64,000 nt of DNA from Athripsodes cinereus (Eukaryota > Arthropoda > Insecta > Trichoptera > Leptoceridae): NCBI GenBank assembly GCA_947579605.1, contig OX388320.1, forward strand, positions 1,736,001-1,800,000, given 5' to 3'. This document shows, piece after piece, positions 11,590 to 23,644 of the stretch. A program made the position numbers and the translations under genes. The notes under the pieces were generated by a model, which saw only the letters and a list, made by a program, of their open reading frames with translations, did not search any database and was not told where the DNA came from. Positions within the stretch are counted from its first letter, which is position 1. Each line of letters starts with the position of its first letter.

Positions 11590-11745
11590 TATTTTATTGA
11601 TTTATTTTATTCTTCACTATATGTACACTGGCTACAATATAACAAAACTAAACAAAGTATCATTAAAATATCAGTTATATAATTCAATGTACAGAGGGCG
11701 AGTTTATAGCTTAAATGCGATGTCTTCCAACTAACCCGGTAACCA
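11590..11745 (-). repeat. LINE 3' end, GCGAGTTTATCGC family
   Basis: TATTTTATTCTTCACTATAT at the tail side, AATGTACAGAGGGCGAGTTT and GATGTCTTCCAACTAACCCG. Confidence 0.62.
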
Positions 11746-11760
11746 CTAATATAAGCGTTA

Positions 11761-11881
11761 TCACTGTGTCGGTCTTTAGATAGTAAAATTCCATAGTAAA
11801 ATTAAAATAAAAAACTACTTTGTTATTGTTTATTATTTAGAGGGACGTCTTTCGTCTTATAAGGACGTTGTCAATTTGACG
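11761..11881 (-). repeat. GACGAAAGACGTC terminal module, copy 1
   Basis: A minus-strand segment containing GACGAAAGACGTCCCTCT followed by an AT-rich tail that ends CGACACAGTGATAA. Related copies are at 43.2, 46.8 and 48.6 kb. The palindrome AGACGTC after GAAA recalls a hammerhead stem III, but no CTGANGA core can be placed. Possibly another PLE-type terminus. Confidence 0.45.
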
Positions 11882-11990
11882 ATTTAAAGTAAATTATATT
11901 TTTGTGATGTGTTATAATTAAGTTATCATTTTTCTATGTAATTATATAAGCTAATTATTCATCTTAAATAACTACATATATCATATTGTA

Positions 11991-12072
11991 TCATCACTGC
12001 ATATCCCATAAGTGGTGAAGCTAGCAGGCCAGTTTCAAATTTTAAACATGCAAGCTGTCCTCTCTCGCAAGA
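11991..12072 (-). mobile_element. SINE-1 fragment, 3' end
   Basis: CATCACTGCATATCCCATAA and AACATGCAAGCTGTCCTCTC. Confidence 0.62.
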
Positions 12073-12214
12073 ATTTTTAGTAACCTGGCCCTTATGATGC
12101 CGCAAGTCGAAAGCGCTTGGCAATTAGTGTATTTTCTCGTCAGAATAGCATAAAGAGGAATTGTGGAAGCAGGAACTTGGCGACAATCAATGAATGATGC
12201 TATCCGAAAGCGCA

Positions 12215-12508
12215 AACACCGTGCATAGTCTGAGGTACCCCACGTGGAAGACACTGAACAGGCTAAGGGTTGGGGTGACTAGGTGCAAAAGTAACCGGCA
12301 GAGGTGGGGCTTTTTGGATGAGGAGGACACTAGCTGTGAATGCGAGGAGGTGCAGAGTGATTCTCATTTATTGCAACGCCCGCTGATGCGGAATGCATGT
12401 AATGAGAGTGATCTATTGATGGCGAATGACAAGGCAATATACGTCGCTGAATACTGGAGTGGCAAAGTCTAAAGTCCGGACCCGAAAAGTAAAGTAAGTA
12501 TGTAAGTA
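12215..12508 (+). mobile_element. LINE C-terminal end with cysteine motif
   Basis: Encodes WKTLNRLRVGVTRCKSNRQR, WGFLDEEDTSCECEEVQSDS, VAEYWSGKV, stop, AAAGTCCGGACCCG and an AAGTAAAGTAAGTA tail. This is the typical NRLRTG...C-rich terminus of jockey/R1-like LINE proteins. A second copy is at 36.2 kb. Confidence 0.78.
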
Positions 12509-12623
12509 GTGTCAATTATTTTATTATTTAATCAATCATTGTTAATTGATTAAATACTTAATTATACGTGAAAATCAACAGTATTTTTAATATAACATTT
12601 TTTTAATTAATTTTTTTTTTTTT

Positions 12624-12691
12624 ATATACCATCGCGGCATATCCCACAAGTGGGGTAGCCAGCAGATCAGCTGCATGTAAGAAACACGCAA
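12624..12691 (-). mobile_element. SINE-1 fragment, 3' end
   Basis: TACCATCGCGGCATATCCCA, GGGGTAGCCAGCAGATCAGC; preceded by a T-rich run. Confidence 0.72.
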
Positions 12692-13353
12692 AATTAATAC
12701 AAAAATTTTTTTAATTAATACAAAAAAAAATCTTTTTAAATTCAAAATATTTTCAATAAGAGGATATGGATGTTTGTAATTTATTTTTGCTGATTTGTTA
12801 GTGGAAAAAAAAACAAGGGAGAAAAAGAAGCGTAAATATTGAGGTAAATATCTGAAAAAGGATATTTTGTATGTTATGATAAAGATCTGATAACACAAAC
12901 AAGCTATTGTTTATATTTTATCCTTTTTTTATGCTGAGCCTCATTTTTATAGGAAAGGTATAATTATATCAGTTATTTTAGAATTATTATCAAAAGGTAT
13001 AATTAAATTAGATTTTTCTACTTCTTTTTATATTTGTGAAATTTCAGTCTTAGATTCAATTTTAAATTTTCTTTTGCCCAAACTTCCATCTAAAACATCA
13101 CAAATGAGTTTGTTAATTAGTGGACTTATAATACGCAATTAACATACATTAGTCCATTCCGTTTCATTAGAAAAATATATTTAAGACGTTAAGGTTTTAA
13201 TTGTTGGGCATATAGTGACATAATAAATTTAATATAATTAAACTTATATATTATTACTAACTGTTGAAGGGTGTTTGTGTTCACACTGGGGAAATTCATA
13301 TTTAATAATTTATAAAATTAAAACACTGTTATATTTTCACTATATTTATTTAA

Positions 13354-13395
13354 ACTCTAACGTTCTCGCCCACTTCAATGGGCATTCTCAAGAGT
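13354..13395 (-). ncRNA. Hammerhead-like motif, U3/A8 variant, A14G copy
   Basis: Same module as 13603-13644 on the minus strand: stem I ACTC with GAGT, core TTGAGAA, stem II GCCCA with TGGGC. The conserved GAA reads GAG here (A14 to G), so this copy is probably inactive. Confidence 0.6.
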
Positions 13396-13602
13396 ACTGA
13401 ATCAGTATAATGTCCTTTACAAAAATTGAAGGTGTTCACAGAGGGGGGAAAGGGGTGGGTGCAGGGATTGAAGTAGAAGAGTGGGGAGTGGTATTGGTAG
13501 GTACAACATTAGGTGAGACGGGGTAAACTAGTAATGGGGACTTGGCGGGAATTTGGATATTAACAATATACTGTATTGTAAAGGACATTATACTGATTCA
13601 GT

Positions 13603-13644
13603 ACTCTTGAGAATGCCCATTGAAGTGGGCGAAAACGTTAGAGT
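13603..13644 (+). ncRNA. Hammerhead-like motif with U3/A8 core
   Basis: Stem I is ACTC (13603-13606) with GAGT (13641-13644). The core TTGAGAA at 13607-13613 stands where CTGANGA is expected. Stem II is GCCCA (13615-13619) with TGGGC (13626-13630). GAA is at 13631-13633, the palindromic stem III AACGTT at 13634-13639, and cleavage would follow A13640. The two core changes, C3 to U and G8 to A, affect bases that pair in the folded hammerhead, so pairing is kept. Confidence 0.65.
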
Positions 13645-13699
13645 TGAAATAAATATAGTAAAAATGTAACAGTGTTTTAATTATTTATAAATTATTAAA

Positions 13700-15960
13700 A
13701 TTATTATTACTAAATTATGCAAAATGTGTATTTCTTAAATAAACAAAATATCAAATAATGTGATAAACACATGAAACTTATAAAAATAAAAGGTATAAAA
13801 ATAAAGTCTCTTTAAGAGGTCCTTACTTTTTCTGGACTACGTGGCCGTGGTCAAATTGGCAGAAATTTTCTTTCAGAAAAACATCTTCAAGGGGGTGGGG
13901 GGCTATGTGAATGTCTAGCTGACTCGTGCCGCAACTAGAGATGAGACGATGAGGCAATTGAGAGGATTTCTGACCACCAGATCACGGCAACATAGCCCAG
14001 AATAAGTAAGTTCTAAAACGCCGGCCGTAAAAGCTTAAGATCACTCTTTAAGAAGTGATTCTCTTTAATATTAAATTCCAGATTTTTTATAATTTGCGCT
14101 TTTTTCAGGACAATAACAGGTTAAAAATCTTACGTATCATAAACCGATATTAATGAGACATGAGACGTTTGCAAAATACAGTAAAATAAATACGGAACGA
14201 TATATGTATGTGTGTTTATTGTAGAAAATTCGTATTTTCATACTAATATTACCTATTTTAACTTTTTCCCCCCTTTTACACCCTTTTCGAGAGCAAAGGG
14301 GAAATTTTTTTTCTCTATTAAGAGCCACTCTGGCTAATTAAATTACTTTTTCTCATATTTAACAAACGCTCTAGTGTTAGGTGTATGAAAATTGTTTCGT
14401 TATTTAAAAAAAAACATAGAAATTAAAATATTAAGAGGATAAAAATTTAAGTATTGTGTTTTGAAATTAAAATCTTATTTTTTTTAATATTTCAATTAAA
14501 ATATTTCATCTGCCGCTTTTCAATGGAATGTGCTTATCAAGATGTCGATTGTATTCATGAAAATTCCATCTCATTTTAGATTATCAGTCTCTAATATTCT
14601 TTTGATTATTATAAATAATTATTTAATAATAATAATTATAACAATAATGAAAGCCTTAAAGGTTTAATTATATTTAATCTACCCTCTCCATCCCCTACTA
14701 TCTTCTTTCCCTTGTACCAGCATTTCAATGTTAATACTTAATACAAAAACAACCCCCAAATAATCAGACCTTCTCAATTTGATCTTATGTGATAATAATT
14801 GTTGGGTGAATTGAAAAAAATAAATTGCATATATATGGAATGAAACACCATTGGCTTTTATTTCACTTACAATCTGGATTAGACAATGACTATGTTAGTC
14901 GAAAACAGGTCTCTATATAATTAAATATAAAGTAAAATTATAATCAATTGTGTTTTCTTTCATATATAAAATATGGAGTTATGCCAAATAAACGTCCACT
15001 CAATACATAAAAATTAATTCCTTAGTAATTATATTTTATTAGCATAGTAAAAATCGACAAAATATCGGAAATGCTTAAATGGTAATAAGCTGGTTAGGCT
15101 CAAATAGCTTGAAAAGGGAATGGTAGATAATCGTTTCAATTCCTGGAGCAGAAAACATGAGATACAAGAGAGGTGTAGGAAGTTGCGAAAAAAGTTGAGT
15201 CGATTTTCCAAAAGAGTTACTTCCATAGTCATGTTAGTTTCGACTTTAAGAAAAGTCAAATTGAAGAGAAAATCTCTTGAGAATAAATTGTCTTAACTTT
15301 AAAAAAAAACTTTGTCTTTGCATCAAACATCGTAAAAATTTTGGTAGTTTGACAATTTTGTATCCTTGGCTATTTTATCAATTAAATGAAGACGCAGTCT
15401 AATTTTAAGAATAGAAAAATATATATTTTACGTTTTTACAAAAAATAGGTTCTATCTATGAGATCGCAACGAAAAAGACGCTCTAGATTATAAAAAAGCC
15501 TGCGAGTTTTTGTTGCACGAGAAAGTTTAAAAGAATCTTGAACGAAGGCTAGGCAAGACTTGAACTTACCTGATCACTCCTAAATGAGTGGACAGCCTTT
15601 AAAGATAGAATAGACTTGAACTTATATTGAAATTCTCACAAACGAGTATGGGTATCTTGAAAATGATCCGTGCTACATTTTGGAAACCATTGGCGCCATT
15701 CATATTATAGGGCTATTTTTAATATTCTTATCTCAGAAAAAATGTTTTTGTATTTCTGGAATATAAAATATATAATGCAATAATTAAATATTCCAGCTCT
15801 ATTAAGAAGGTATTCTTGGAAGAGAATAATAGAAATGTTTTGAATGTAAAGTCACTGATATTTGAACAGAATAAAATGTTTTTATCAGGATACCTTTTAG
15901 ACATTTGGTTCCGAAAAAAATGTGAAAAAGCCTAAATGCTACATACTGTATTCAATAATA
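13700..15960. other. Unassigned stretch
   Basis: AT-rich, stop-dense in all frames. A GC-richer patch at 13840-14030 (CACGGCAACATAGCCC) has no frame or repeat that I recognise. Confidence 0.5.
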
Positions 15961-15965
15961 GCTAT

Positions 15966-16060
15966 TAACATGCAAGCTGTCCTTTCTGTGCCAACAAAAA
16001 ATTATATTCAAGATGGGTGGTAAACCTCATCGCTGAATTCAAGACATCACCTGGAAAAAC
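15966..16060 (-). mobile_element. SINE-1 fragment
   Basis: AACATGCAAGCTGTCCTTTC and AAACCTCATCGCTGAATTCA, middle part only. Confidence 0.65.
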
Positions 16061-16368
16061 TAACGGAAAAAGTTGAAGGCATTTTCTTTGCCGAGATTAT
16101 CCAATAACGTAGATATATTCAATTTGAAATATTTTATAAATAGTTAAATACAAAAAAAAAAAAGTTTTACAAAAATATACTTACCTAAAATTAATTAATG
16201 GGTGAAAAAAAAAAATAAATTGACTGGGGTGAGTATTTGGATTATTTCAGATTCACCTTTCTTTAAAAATATATTAGATTCAGAAATCTATTGAATAATA
16301 TAAATCTTCGGTAAAGCCTAAAGACTCCGAGAAATATATTGATTTTAATAAGCAATTATTATTCTTTT

Positions 16369-16545
16369 TCGAGTCCGACCTTCTCCACAGACGATTGAAG
16401 CCCGAGGATGCGAAGAGCATTGCGGCTGACAAGAGGAGCTGGTCGGAACTGGTTCAAGACCCACGGGGGGCACCCACTGCCGCATATAGGCTCCGTCCAC
16501 GTCAACTACCGTATGCAGCAAGGGCTCCATAAGTAAGTAAGTAAG
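16369..16545 (+). mobile_element. LINE tail with (AAGT)n end
   Basis: A 177-bp insertion with a 12-bp duplication TATTATTCTTTT (16357-16368 and 16546-16557). It encodes RRLKPEDAKSIAADKRSWSE and APTAAYRLRPRQLPYAARAP, a stop, then (AAGT)n. GC-rich against its surroundings. Confidence 0.88.
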
Positions 16546-17099
16546 TATTATTCTTTTCAATTATTTTTAGAGATATCGAAAATTTTATTTTTCGTTTTTT
16601 TTTTAAACTAATTATAGTCATAATGCTACTGACCTTTGCAAGCGACACTATCAATGTCTAATAAATAATAGGGTGACCATTCATTATGTTGTATCGAATA
16701 TCAAATTAATTATAATTCATTGAAGTTTAGATTTTACACTTGATATTTTTATATTTTTTTTATAAATTAATTAAAGAAAATATCGAGTAATTTAAAACCG
16801 ATCCGAAAACATAAGATAATAACTTGATTTTTTTTTTATTAATTATTTTTTTGTAGTCAATTCTGTACCTATTTCAAATCTAAATTCGTGAAAATTCACA
16901 ATGGTTTTTTTGTTCACGAAACAAATCAAATAATTTAAGAATTTAATTAAATAAAACACACATTCAAAACTATTTAAACGATTGGTTCCATAAGAAATAC
17001 TTACTTACTTAAGGAAACTTTTTTATTGCAACCTTATTACCACACTTCTTTAGATGAAATTTTCTTATTTGATAATTTTGAGTGTATTTTTTTTACAGA

Positions 17100-17225
17100 A
17101 ATATGTATCTGGGTTTTTGTTATAAACCCAAATACAACCTTTCACAGTAAGATAAAAGCTTGTGTCATGAAAGGGGAGTTTGCCGGCACCTGGGATCGAA
17201 CTACAAACTACATGTTCATGAAGCA
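17100..17225 (-). mobile_element. SINE-3 copy, diverged head
   Basis: ATCTGGGTTTTTGTTATAAA, CCTTTCACAGTAAG, GCCGGCACCTGGGATCGAAC. The tRNA-like part is degraded on its outer side. Confidence 0.7.
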
Positions 17226-17372
17226 GGGACTCTTTAGGTACATACTGTTAGCCTTCTTCTCTTCACTGCTAGATATAGTCCTCTTCAAAACTTTTCAACA
17301 CTTTCTTATCTCGAGCAACACGATACTACTGTTCTCCCATCATCAAGATAATATCGACAACCAATTTTTTTG

Positions 17373-17500
17373 AGGTTTCCTACGCTTCTTTTGTCCTGCC
17401 ACGGCCTCCATTCAAGAATTCTGGAAGTCCATCTGCCATCCTCTCGTCTTACAATATGACTAGCCCATTGCCATTTCAGCTTGGAGACTATCAACAACAG
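17373..17500 (-). mobile_element. RTE LINE C-terminal fragment
   Basis: Minus strand reads SKLKWQWASHIVRREDGRWT and RILEWRPWQDKRSVG, the usual GHV/R-rich C-terminal region of endonuclease/reverse-transcriptase LINEs. No tail is visible. Confidence 0.75.
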
Positions 17501-17999
17501 TTTGTTTGATGAAATTCACCTCATAAAATTGTCAATCTAAAAAACAACTTCGATACCGTAACTAGACTCCTGCTTATATATTTTTTTCTATTAGAATCAT
17601 AAATTTATATATAAAAAAACAAGCATTAAATAATATAAAACATACCTAATCCTCTCTTAAGAAATTGACTTACTTCTACTAGGAAATGGTACTGGTAGTA
17701 CTACCTACATAGAATGTTATAGTAGGTAAGTTATGTTTCGCGGATCGTAACAACGAAGTGTATTTTGTAATATAGACGATGTTCATGAAGATGATGATGC
17801 CTTCAAAGTCTCGTCTCGTTACATCAAGGCGAATCCAGTGACAATTTAATAAAAGGCTTAGGCGCCTTTGTATATTTTTTGATTATTTGTTAACCTTGTG
17901 GTTGTTTTTAATTTATCATAATGTATGGAGTCAAAAAACTATAGTTACTATACCACTTAATGTATTTCTTAATCAGGTGGGTGAATCGGTATGATTTTA

Positions 18000-18138
18000 T
18001 TTATTATTTATTTATTCATTCTTTACTGTACATTGATAACAAACAATTACATAAAAAATAAACATTCAAGTTACACACAATCAATATGCAGAGGGCGAGT
18101 TAATCGTTAAGCGCGATCTCTTCCAACTAACCCAACAT
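18000..18138 (-). repeat. LINE 3' end, GCGAGTTTATCGC family
   Basis: TTATTCATTCTTTACTGTAC, ATGCAGAGGGCGAGTTAATC, GCGATCTCTTCCAACTAACC. Confidence 0.62.
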
Positions 18139-18175
18139 TTAATTTATATATTTGAGTTTTATTGTTGTGTAGGTA

Positions 18176-18222
18176 TGCTCCATGGAGCGCCCGGTAAAGA
18201 ATTGGTCTTTCACTTCTTTCCG
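18176..18222 (+). mobile_element. SINE-1 head fragment
   Basis: TCCATGGAGCGCCCGGTAAA, GAATTGGTCTTTCACTTC. Confidence 0.6.
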
Positions 18223-18354
18223 TTTTATATCTTTAATTCATAGACCTTAATTTTTAACGTCTGACTCATTTGTAGGTTAGGTACCTACCTAAGGGTTGGT
18301 ATGGTGTTATTTTATGCTATAGCATATTAATTATTGTCAATTAATTTTATGTTT

Positions 18355-18745
18355 AGATACTCAGCTTTGAAAACAAGTGTCTTAGAAGGATTTTGGATGT
18401 CAAATGGTATGAACATGTTACAGATGATGCTGTGCGCCGGCGCACCCAGCAGAGACCTGTAATCTCCGTAATACAGGATAGACGATGGTCCTGGCTGGGA
18501 CATGTTTTGAGAATGCCTAATGATAGTTGGCCAAAAAGAGCACTGTTCTTCCGTCCGCAGGGGTTCCATAGGCCCGGGCGTCCCTCCTTCACAATACACC
18601 GTTCCTATGACAATGATATCAGAGCGCAAGGAATGTCGTGGAAAGAGGTGACGCAATTGGCACAGAGACGCTCTGAATGGAGGAGGCTGGTTTCTGCCCT
18701 GTGCTCCCGAGAGGAGCGTTGAGGGCGATGATGATGATGATGATA
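18355..18745 (+). mobile_element. RTE LINE tail, GATGAT family
   Basis: A 391-bp insertion with a 12-bp duplication AATTTTATGTTT (18343-18354 and 18746-18757). Open frame: FENKCLRRILDVKWYEHVTD, RWSWLGHVLRMPNDSWPKRA, RSEWRRLVSALCSREER, stop, then (GATGAT)n. The frame is intact across 109 codons, so the insertion is relatively young. Confidence 0.92.
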
Positions 18746-19419
18746 AATTTTATGTTTGCTGCATTGTAAGTGAAGCTAGATCTGATGTGATTTAATGCTA
18801 TAGCATTTTGTTCGAAAAATGCACATTATTTATGCTTTTAAATTCGACCAAATTTAGATTGAATATAATTTTATAGGTGAAAATTCAATTTTAATGTATT
18901 CATCTTATCTTGCCATTTATCCGTTTCAGTTTCTTCACGAAACAAATTTGTCCACTCAATTAAAATAAATAAATTAAAATATCTCTGAACCCAGGACTAG
19001 TTGATGAAAGAGTAAAATGATATGTTGCTGAGGCAGAGCGTGTTTTCTCTTGACACGTCTCCAATATACCTAATTACACAGCGAGTGATGAAGAGACAAG
19101 ACTCCACCCAGGCTGCTGTAGATAGATATACCCACCTATTGTATTCAATAATATAATGTATGTATGTAGTGTAGAGAAATTAGCAATATGTGTATGTAAG
19201 TAAAATAGTAAGTTCCTATATATACCTTATAATTTGTGATGTTCCCACTGGTGCCTGCTTTCTTTAGTTTTTATTACACTTTCACGATAAAAAGGTTGTC
19301 TCACTTTTAAAAAAAACCTTAAAAATATATTTTTGTGAATAAACCAATAGGTACATCGATAAAAAACGAATAAACAATATTTATAAAACTAAAAACGTAA
19401 GATTCAGAAAGTCAGATTA

Positions 19420-19640
19420 ACCGCGATCCGAGAGAATGTGTGGTTCAAGATGGTGTTAGACGAGGAAGATAACGGTGGAGATACTGATACGAACACTTTC
19501 AAAAGATGAACAGTGCCAGAATTCTCCAGAATTATCCTACACGGACTACTTGAAGGACGGTGCCTACCAGAGAGACCCCCAAAACGATGGAAGGACAGCA
19601 GGGCCTCTACATAGTAAGAGGACCAAAAGACCTTTGGGTC
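19420..19640 (+). mobile_element. Degenerate LINE C-terminal fragment
   Basis: Contains EGRCLPERPPKRWKDS-like coding near 19555-19605 (GGACGGTGCCTACCAGAGAG) and CAAGATGGTGTTAGACGAGG upstream, resembling RTE-type LINE tails. Stops in all frames. Family not certain. Confidence 0.5.
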
Positions 19641-20110
19641 TAACAAAAGATTAAGAAGAAAGATGCTCAAGACACATTTGTTTGTTCAGAATTTAAGACA
19701 ATACATTCTCAACATTTCCTTACTTGAAACAACCCCAAAATAGACAAGTAACCTATTTGCTAACAAACAAGAACTTAGTGAAAGTAGGTACTTGATAGTT
19801 CTTGTTTTATCTATAATGTAACACTTTCTTTGTTCTCATCTTTATAGGTGGTGGTGGTACGGTAGTTGGGTGAGACAGTCTTAAGATCATGTTATTATTT
19901 GTAATCGTAATTAGGTAGAAACTTTCTCATCTCATACATATCTTAAGTGTAGGAATACCTTATTAGTCATGTTTGAGATGTTCATGCATAGACTATCAAA
20001 CATTATGATACATCCTAACATATTATTATTAATAAGAAAGTTGTATGAAGACTGATAAAGATATCGCTTTCCCTGTAATGAAAAAGTTTGTATGAATTTA
20101 TTTACACAAA

Positions 20111-20372
20111 GTACTACTACTACTACTATACCATCACGGCATATCCCACAAGTGGGATAGCCAGTTAATCAGCTGCATATAATTAACATTCAAGCTGTCT
20201 TCTCCATGTCAACAAAAAAAATAAGACATTCAGATGGATGACAAACGTCATCATTGAATTTAAGAAGAAAAACGTCTTTGTTTTTCGAATACCAACCTTT
20301 CACGGGACAATCGAAAATTTATGGGAAAGAGTGGGAGACCAATGCTTTGCCAGGTTCTTCAAGGATACACAG
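20111..20372 (-). mobile_element. SINE-1 copy with (TAG)n tail
   Basis: Full-length minus-strand copy. The 3' tail is TAGTAGTAGTAGTAGTAC in sense orientation, where the 48.1-kb copy has TAA repeats, so the trinucleotide tail varies between copies. Confidence 0.85.
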
Positions 20373-20739
20373 TTTTCAACACAAAGTCTGTGTAAAAAAA
20401 GTGTTTTGATAAATTAATATGGGTATAAATCCAAATTCATCCCAAAGAAACTCTTCATAATGTCGCAGAAGTGGAATAGGTCACCAGCGGGTGGAATCGA
20501 TCAAGGCATCTCTCAATTGAAATTCCAATACTCTATCATCAAGCTACTAACTGTCTCGTTTGTTTAACAAGTAGGTTTTTTATTCTTTTCTTGTAGTGCT
20601 AAATTATAATTCTTTTGCTGGTTTCATAAATTTTAAATAATAAAATTGTTGAGTTTGCAAGAGTTTTTCATATTTCTTTTAAATTTATTATACCTATACG
20701 CTTACAAATTTTTTTTTTTTTTTCAATAAGTCCAATCTC

Positions 20740-21057
20740 AGGGAGTTAAACATTTCGGTGCGACTCTCAACGATTTGCAGTCAGCGCGCTTTGCGATATT
20801 TCGGGCACATTGCAAGAAGAGAGCATAACAACCTGGAAAAAGTGATTATGACTGGGGTTGTAGAAGGGAGGAGGGGAAGGGGCAGAGTGCCAATAAGATG
20901 GAGCGACCAAATTAAGGAGGCCACACAGAGCTCACTTCACGGGGCCTTACACATGGCGGAGGATCGCTCAAAATGGAGACAGATGGTTTACAGAACGAGG
21001 CTTGATGGTCACGATCCTCAGGATTGAGGGACCGACACAGATGATGATGATGATGAT
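20740..21057 (+). mobile_element. RTE LINE tail, second GATGAT family
   Basis: Encodes SQRALRYFGHIARREHNNLE, GRRGRGRVPIRWSDQIKEAT, DRSKWRQMVYRTRLDGHDPQ, stop and (GATGAT)n at 21039-21056. Open over 89 codons. Confidence 0.88.
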
Positions 21058-22088
21058 TTACGGATAATTAGCCTTTTACACAATATTTTTTACATAGGTA
21101 CATAAGAAAATAAAAAGGTATCTTAAGAAAACCTAGGTTACAAACACAAAATTAACAAATCAATATTACAAACATACATCTATCATTACAATTTTAAAAT
21201 AAAACAACAGAAGGCAACCAAAATAAAATATCAATAGATAAAATTAACAGAAATTTAATAGAATCTGATAAAATAATATGTTAATCCCGTGTTAACAATG
21301 CTATGCAATTCCTGGTAACGAAAAAGTCATTCACTTTTTTGTAAGTTTTCGAGAATCTTGAGAGACGGGTGATCGTAAAAAAACCCGTTCCAGACATTTG
21401 ACATAATTATTAAGTTCAGCGATGAGTTACATATATTATCCATGCTGAATGTCTAAACATAATATATTGTCACGGAAAGGACAACTTGGATGTTTTTCTC
21501 GAGTAATTAGTCCGCTTGCTACCTCACGTGAGAAATGCAGTGATAATATGTATATATTAAAAAAAAAAAAAAAATTATAAATATATTTATATTCTATTAT
21601 AAATCGCCTTCACATTCTCGGAAATAAATTCAATCATTTAATAGACTTGTTCCATAATCCAATCCACATACTAAAGTTGAATCTATTTTGCAAATTACAA
21701 CTACATTTATATAAACAATAATCAGGAATCAACATCTTAGTAGGAATCCTTCCTCTTTTTATATAGGTACCTACCCATGTTTTTTTTTTAAATTTTAAAT
21801 ATTTTTCGTTTGTCTTAAGTTTGTAAACTACTTCTAATGTAATCTCCTTCAAAAACATTTAAAATTCATTTGCTGAAATATTATTTTATCAGATTCTCTT
21901 AAATTTCTATTAATTTTATCTATTGATATTTTATTTTGGTTGCCTTCTGTTGTTTTATTTTAAAATTGGAATGATAGATGTATGTTTGAAATACTGATTT
22001 CTTAATTTTGTGTTTGTTACCTAGGTTTTCTTAAGATATTGTACCTATGTAAAAATATTGTGGAAAAGGCTAATTAGCCGTTAATAAA
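21058..22088. repeat. Large inverted duplication of a LINE 3' end
   Basis: About 21058-21278 is the diverged reverse complement of about 21887-22088. Shared landmarks are TAATTAGCC, TACATAGGTAC, CTTAAGAAAACCTAGGT and ACAACAGAAGGCAACCAAAA. The outer ends carry TTAATAAATAAAT on the right, like a retroelement 3' end, so the copies point outward. The roughly 600-bp spacer holds a diverged SINE-1 copy (21303-21553). The left arm begins directly after a GATGAT LINE tail. Confidence 0.8.
21303..21553 (+). mobile_element. SINE-1 copy, diverged
   Basis: TAAGTTTTCGAGAATCTTGA, TTCAGCGATGAG, GGACAACTTGGATG and TGCAGTGATAATATG align along the family. It lies in the spacer of the 21-22 kb inverted duplication. 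Confidence 0.65.
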
Positions 22089-22977
22089 TAAATATAAAAA
22101 AATATATGTATACACTCACTTCTGCAGTTTCATTTTACAACTCATTATTTCATAAAAATGTTCGAAACAGAGTGCAAAGTGAAACGAGTGCACCATTTTC
22201 ATAATCTATAGGTATTTGAATAAATTTAGGTAGAACTTTGATCAAAATTCAATAATGCAAGGTAGCATTAAGAAGGCTAGAATAATAATGTAATGTTTTA
22301 TGCAAAGCTTTTTATGTAAGTTCATTAAGTTCAGCAATATTCAGAAAATGATAATTATCTTAAAAAACGATTTTCTTTATTCATTATTTACGAATTTTCA
22401 TTTGAAACTTTCGATTACAATGAAATAATTTATTGTAAATTGAAAAGATGGAAATCTACATTTCCAACGTAGAAATTTTCTTTTATATAAAGACTTTCAC
22501 AATAATATCTAATATAGAAGATAATTTAAACAACTTTTCTACTAACAACGAATATTGAGAGGTTCAAGTGCAAACGCACATCGATCGATTTTTTACAATT
22601 ATTTAACTATGAATACAATAATGTTCGTAGATTCGCTGACTACACTTAAGTGTAGGTACACTAAAGTAAGCAAAATCTTAAGTGTACACTAATAATCGGC
22701 AGATGCGTTGTAAACCAATCCGCATTCTTGAGAATATAAATTTGAAAAACTGATTCTGTATCAAAAGCAATTCAAGTAGAAATAAAAATGTGCTGTTTTT
22801 TTTCAATATCAATGCTCAACAATCAGTGTGCCTTTGCATCTGTAGCCCTCAAATATCTGTCTGCCTATTATATCTCAATTTGTCCGTTTTGAAATGATTC
22901 TAATATTAAAGTTTACAATACAAACTTTAGCGTGGTATGAGTTTGATAAGTATTAGCATAATTCACAAAAGATCTGC

Positions 22978-23066
22978 TTGGAGTCCACGGCAAAAAACAG
23001 GTTTCCCATTTTTTAATTAGTTTACGAGTGTCCTGTAAAAGGCAGGTATTCGAAAAACCTCATTTA
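22978..23066 (+). mobile_element. SINE-1 head fragment
   Basis: TTGGAGTCCACGGC, GGTTTCCCAT, TTTACGAGTGTCCTGTAAAA and GGCAGGTATTCGAAAAA. Confidence 0.55.
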
Positions 23067-23069
23067 TAA

Positions 23070-23265
23070 GTTAATATTTTTTTTTTTCAAATTTAAATTT
23101 TTATTTAAACAAAATTTACAATTTAATAATATTACATACACACCTTATCGCTAAAAAAACACATTTATTACATATTTGACCCTCAAAATTGAGCAGTGCT
23201 CGTGCTTTGAGGGTTTAAAAATATTTCATATAATTTAGATAAAACAATAGCGCTCACCAAACAAC
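23070..23265 (-). repeat. Retroelement 3' end, unclassified
   Basis: A T-rich start (TTTTTTTTTCAAATTTAAAT) and a GC-poor UTR with TGAGCAGTGCTCGTGCTTTG suggest a minus-strand poly(A) retroelement end. Family unknown. Confidence 0.35.
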
Positions 23266-23644
23266 AACAAAAAATAAACACATATCTTCAATACAAATAG
23301 TAACCAAATACAGCTTCTCAACAAAACTCAACAACAGAGCAGTTGAACAGCTATTTAAAAATATCTTTCAGATTCAATTTAAAACTCTGATTTTTTTTGC
23401 AGAATCAAACTTAGATTTTTTGTTCAGCTTATTGTACCACACAACACCCAAATGAGTATAGTGGTGTTTTCCAGCAGATGTTTTTTCTGGGAGGTACCTT
23501 AATTAGGCCAGCCAGTCATGGACACGCACTAATATCATCCGGCGAATGGAGTTTTTGCACAAAATACTCTTTACAAACCTGAGACACTGCCTTTCTCTTA
23601 TAAATATTATAAAATCTACAATATTCTTATTATATAACGTTTAA

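Larger units (their letters stand above)
13310..13695 (-). mobile_element. PLE remnant with inverted termini (family 2)
   Basis: A minus-strand Penelope-like fragment whose 3' end lies at about 13315 (AAAACACTGTT read on the plus strand). About 13430-13558 read on the minus strand encodes a C-terminal tail, NIQIPAKSPLLVYPVSP, similar to the tail of the longer PLE at 40.4 kb. The 5' truncation point near 13565 is joined to an inverted copy of the terminus (about 13575-13690). Both termini contain the hammerhead-like motif. The layout repeats the inverted-terminus arrangement of the copy at 40.4 kb. Confidence 0.82.
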
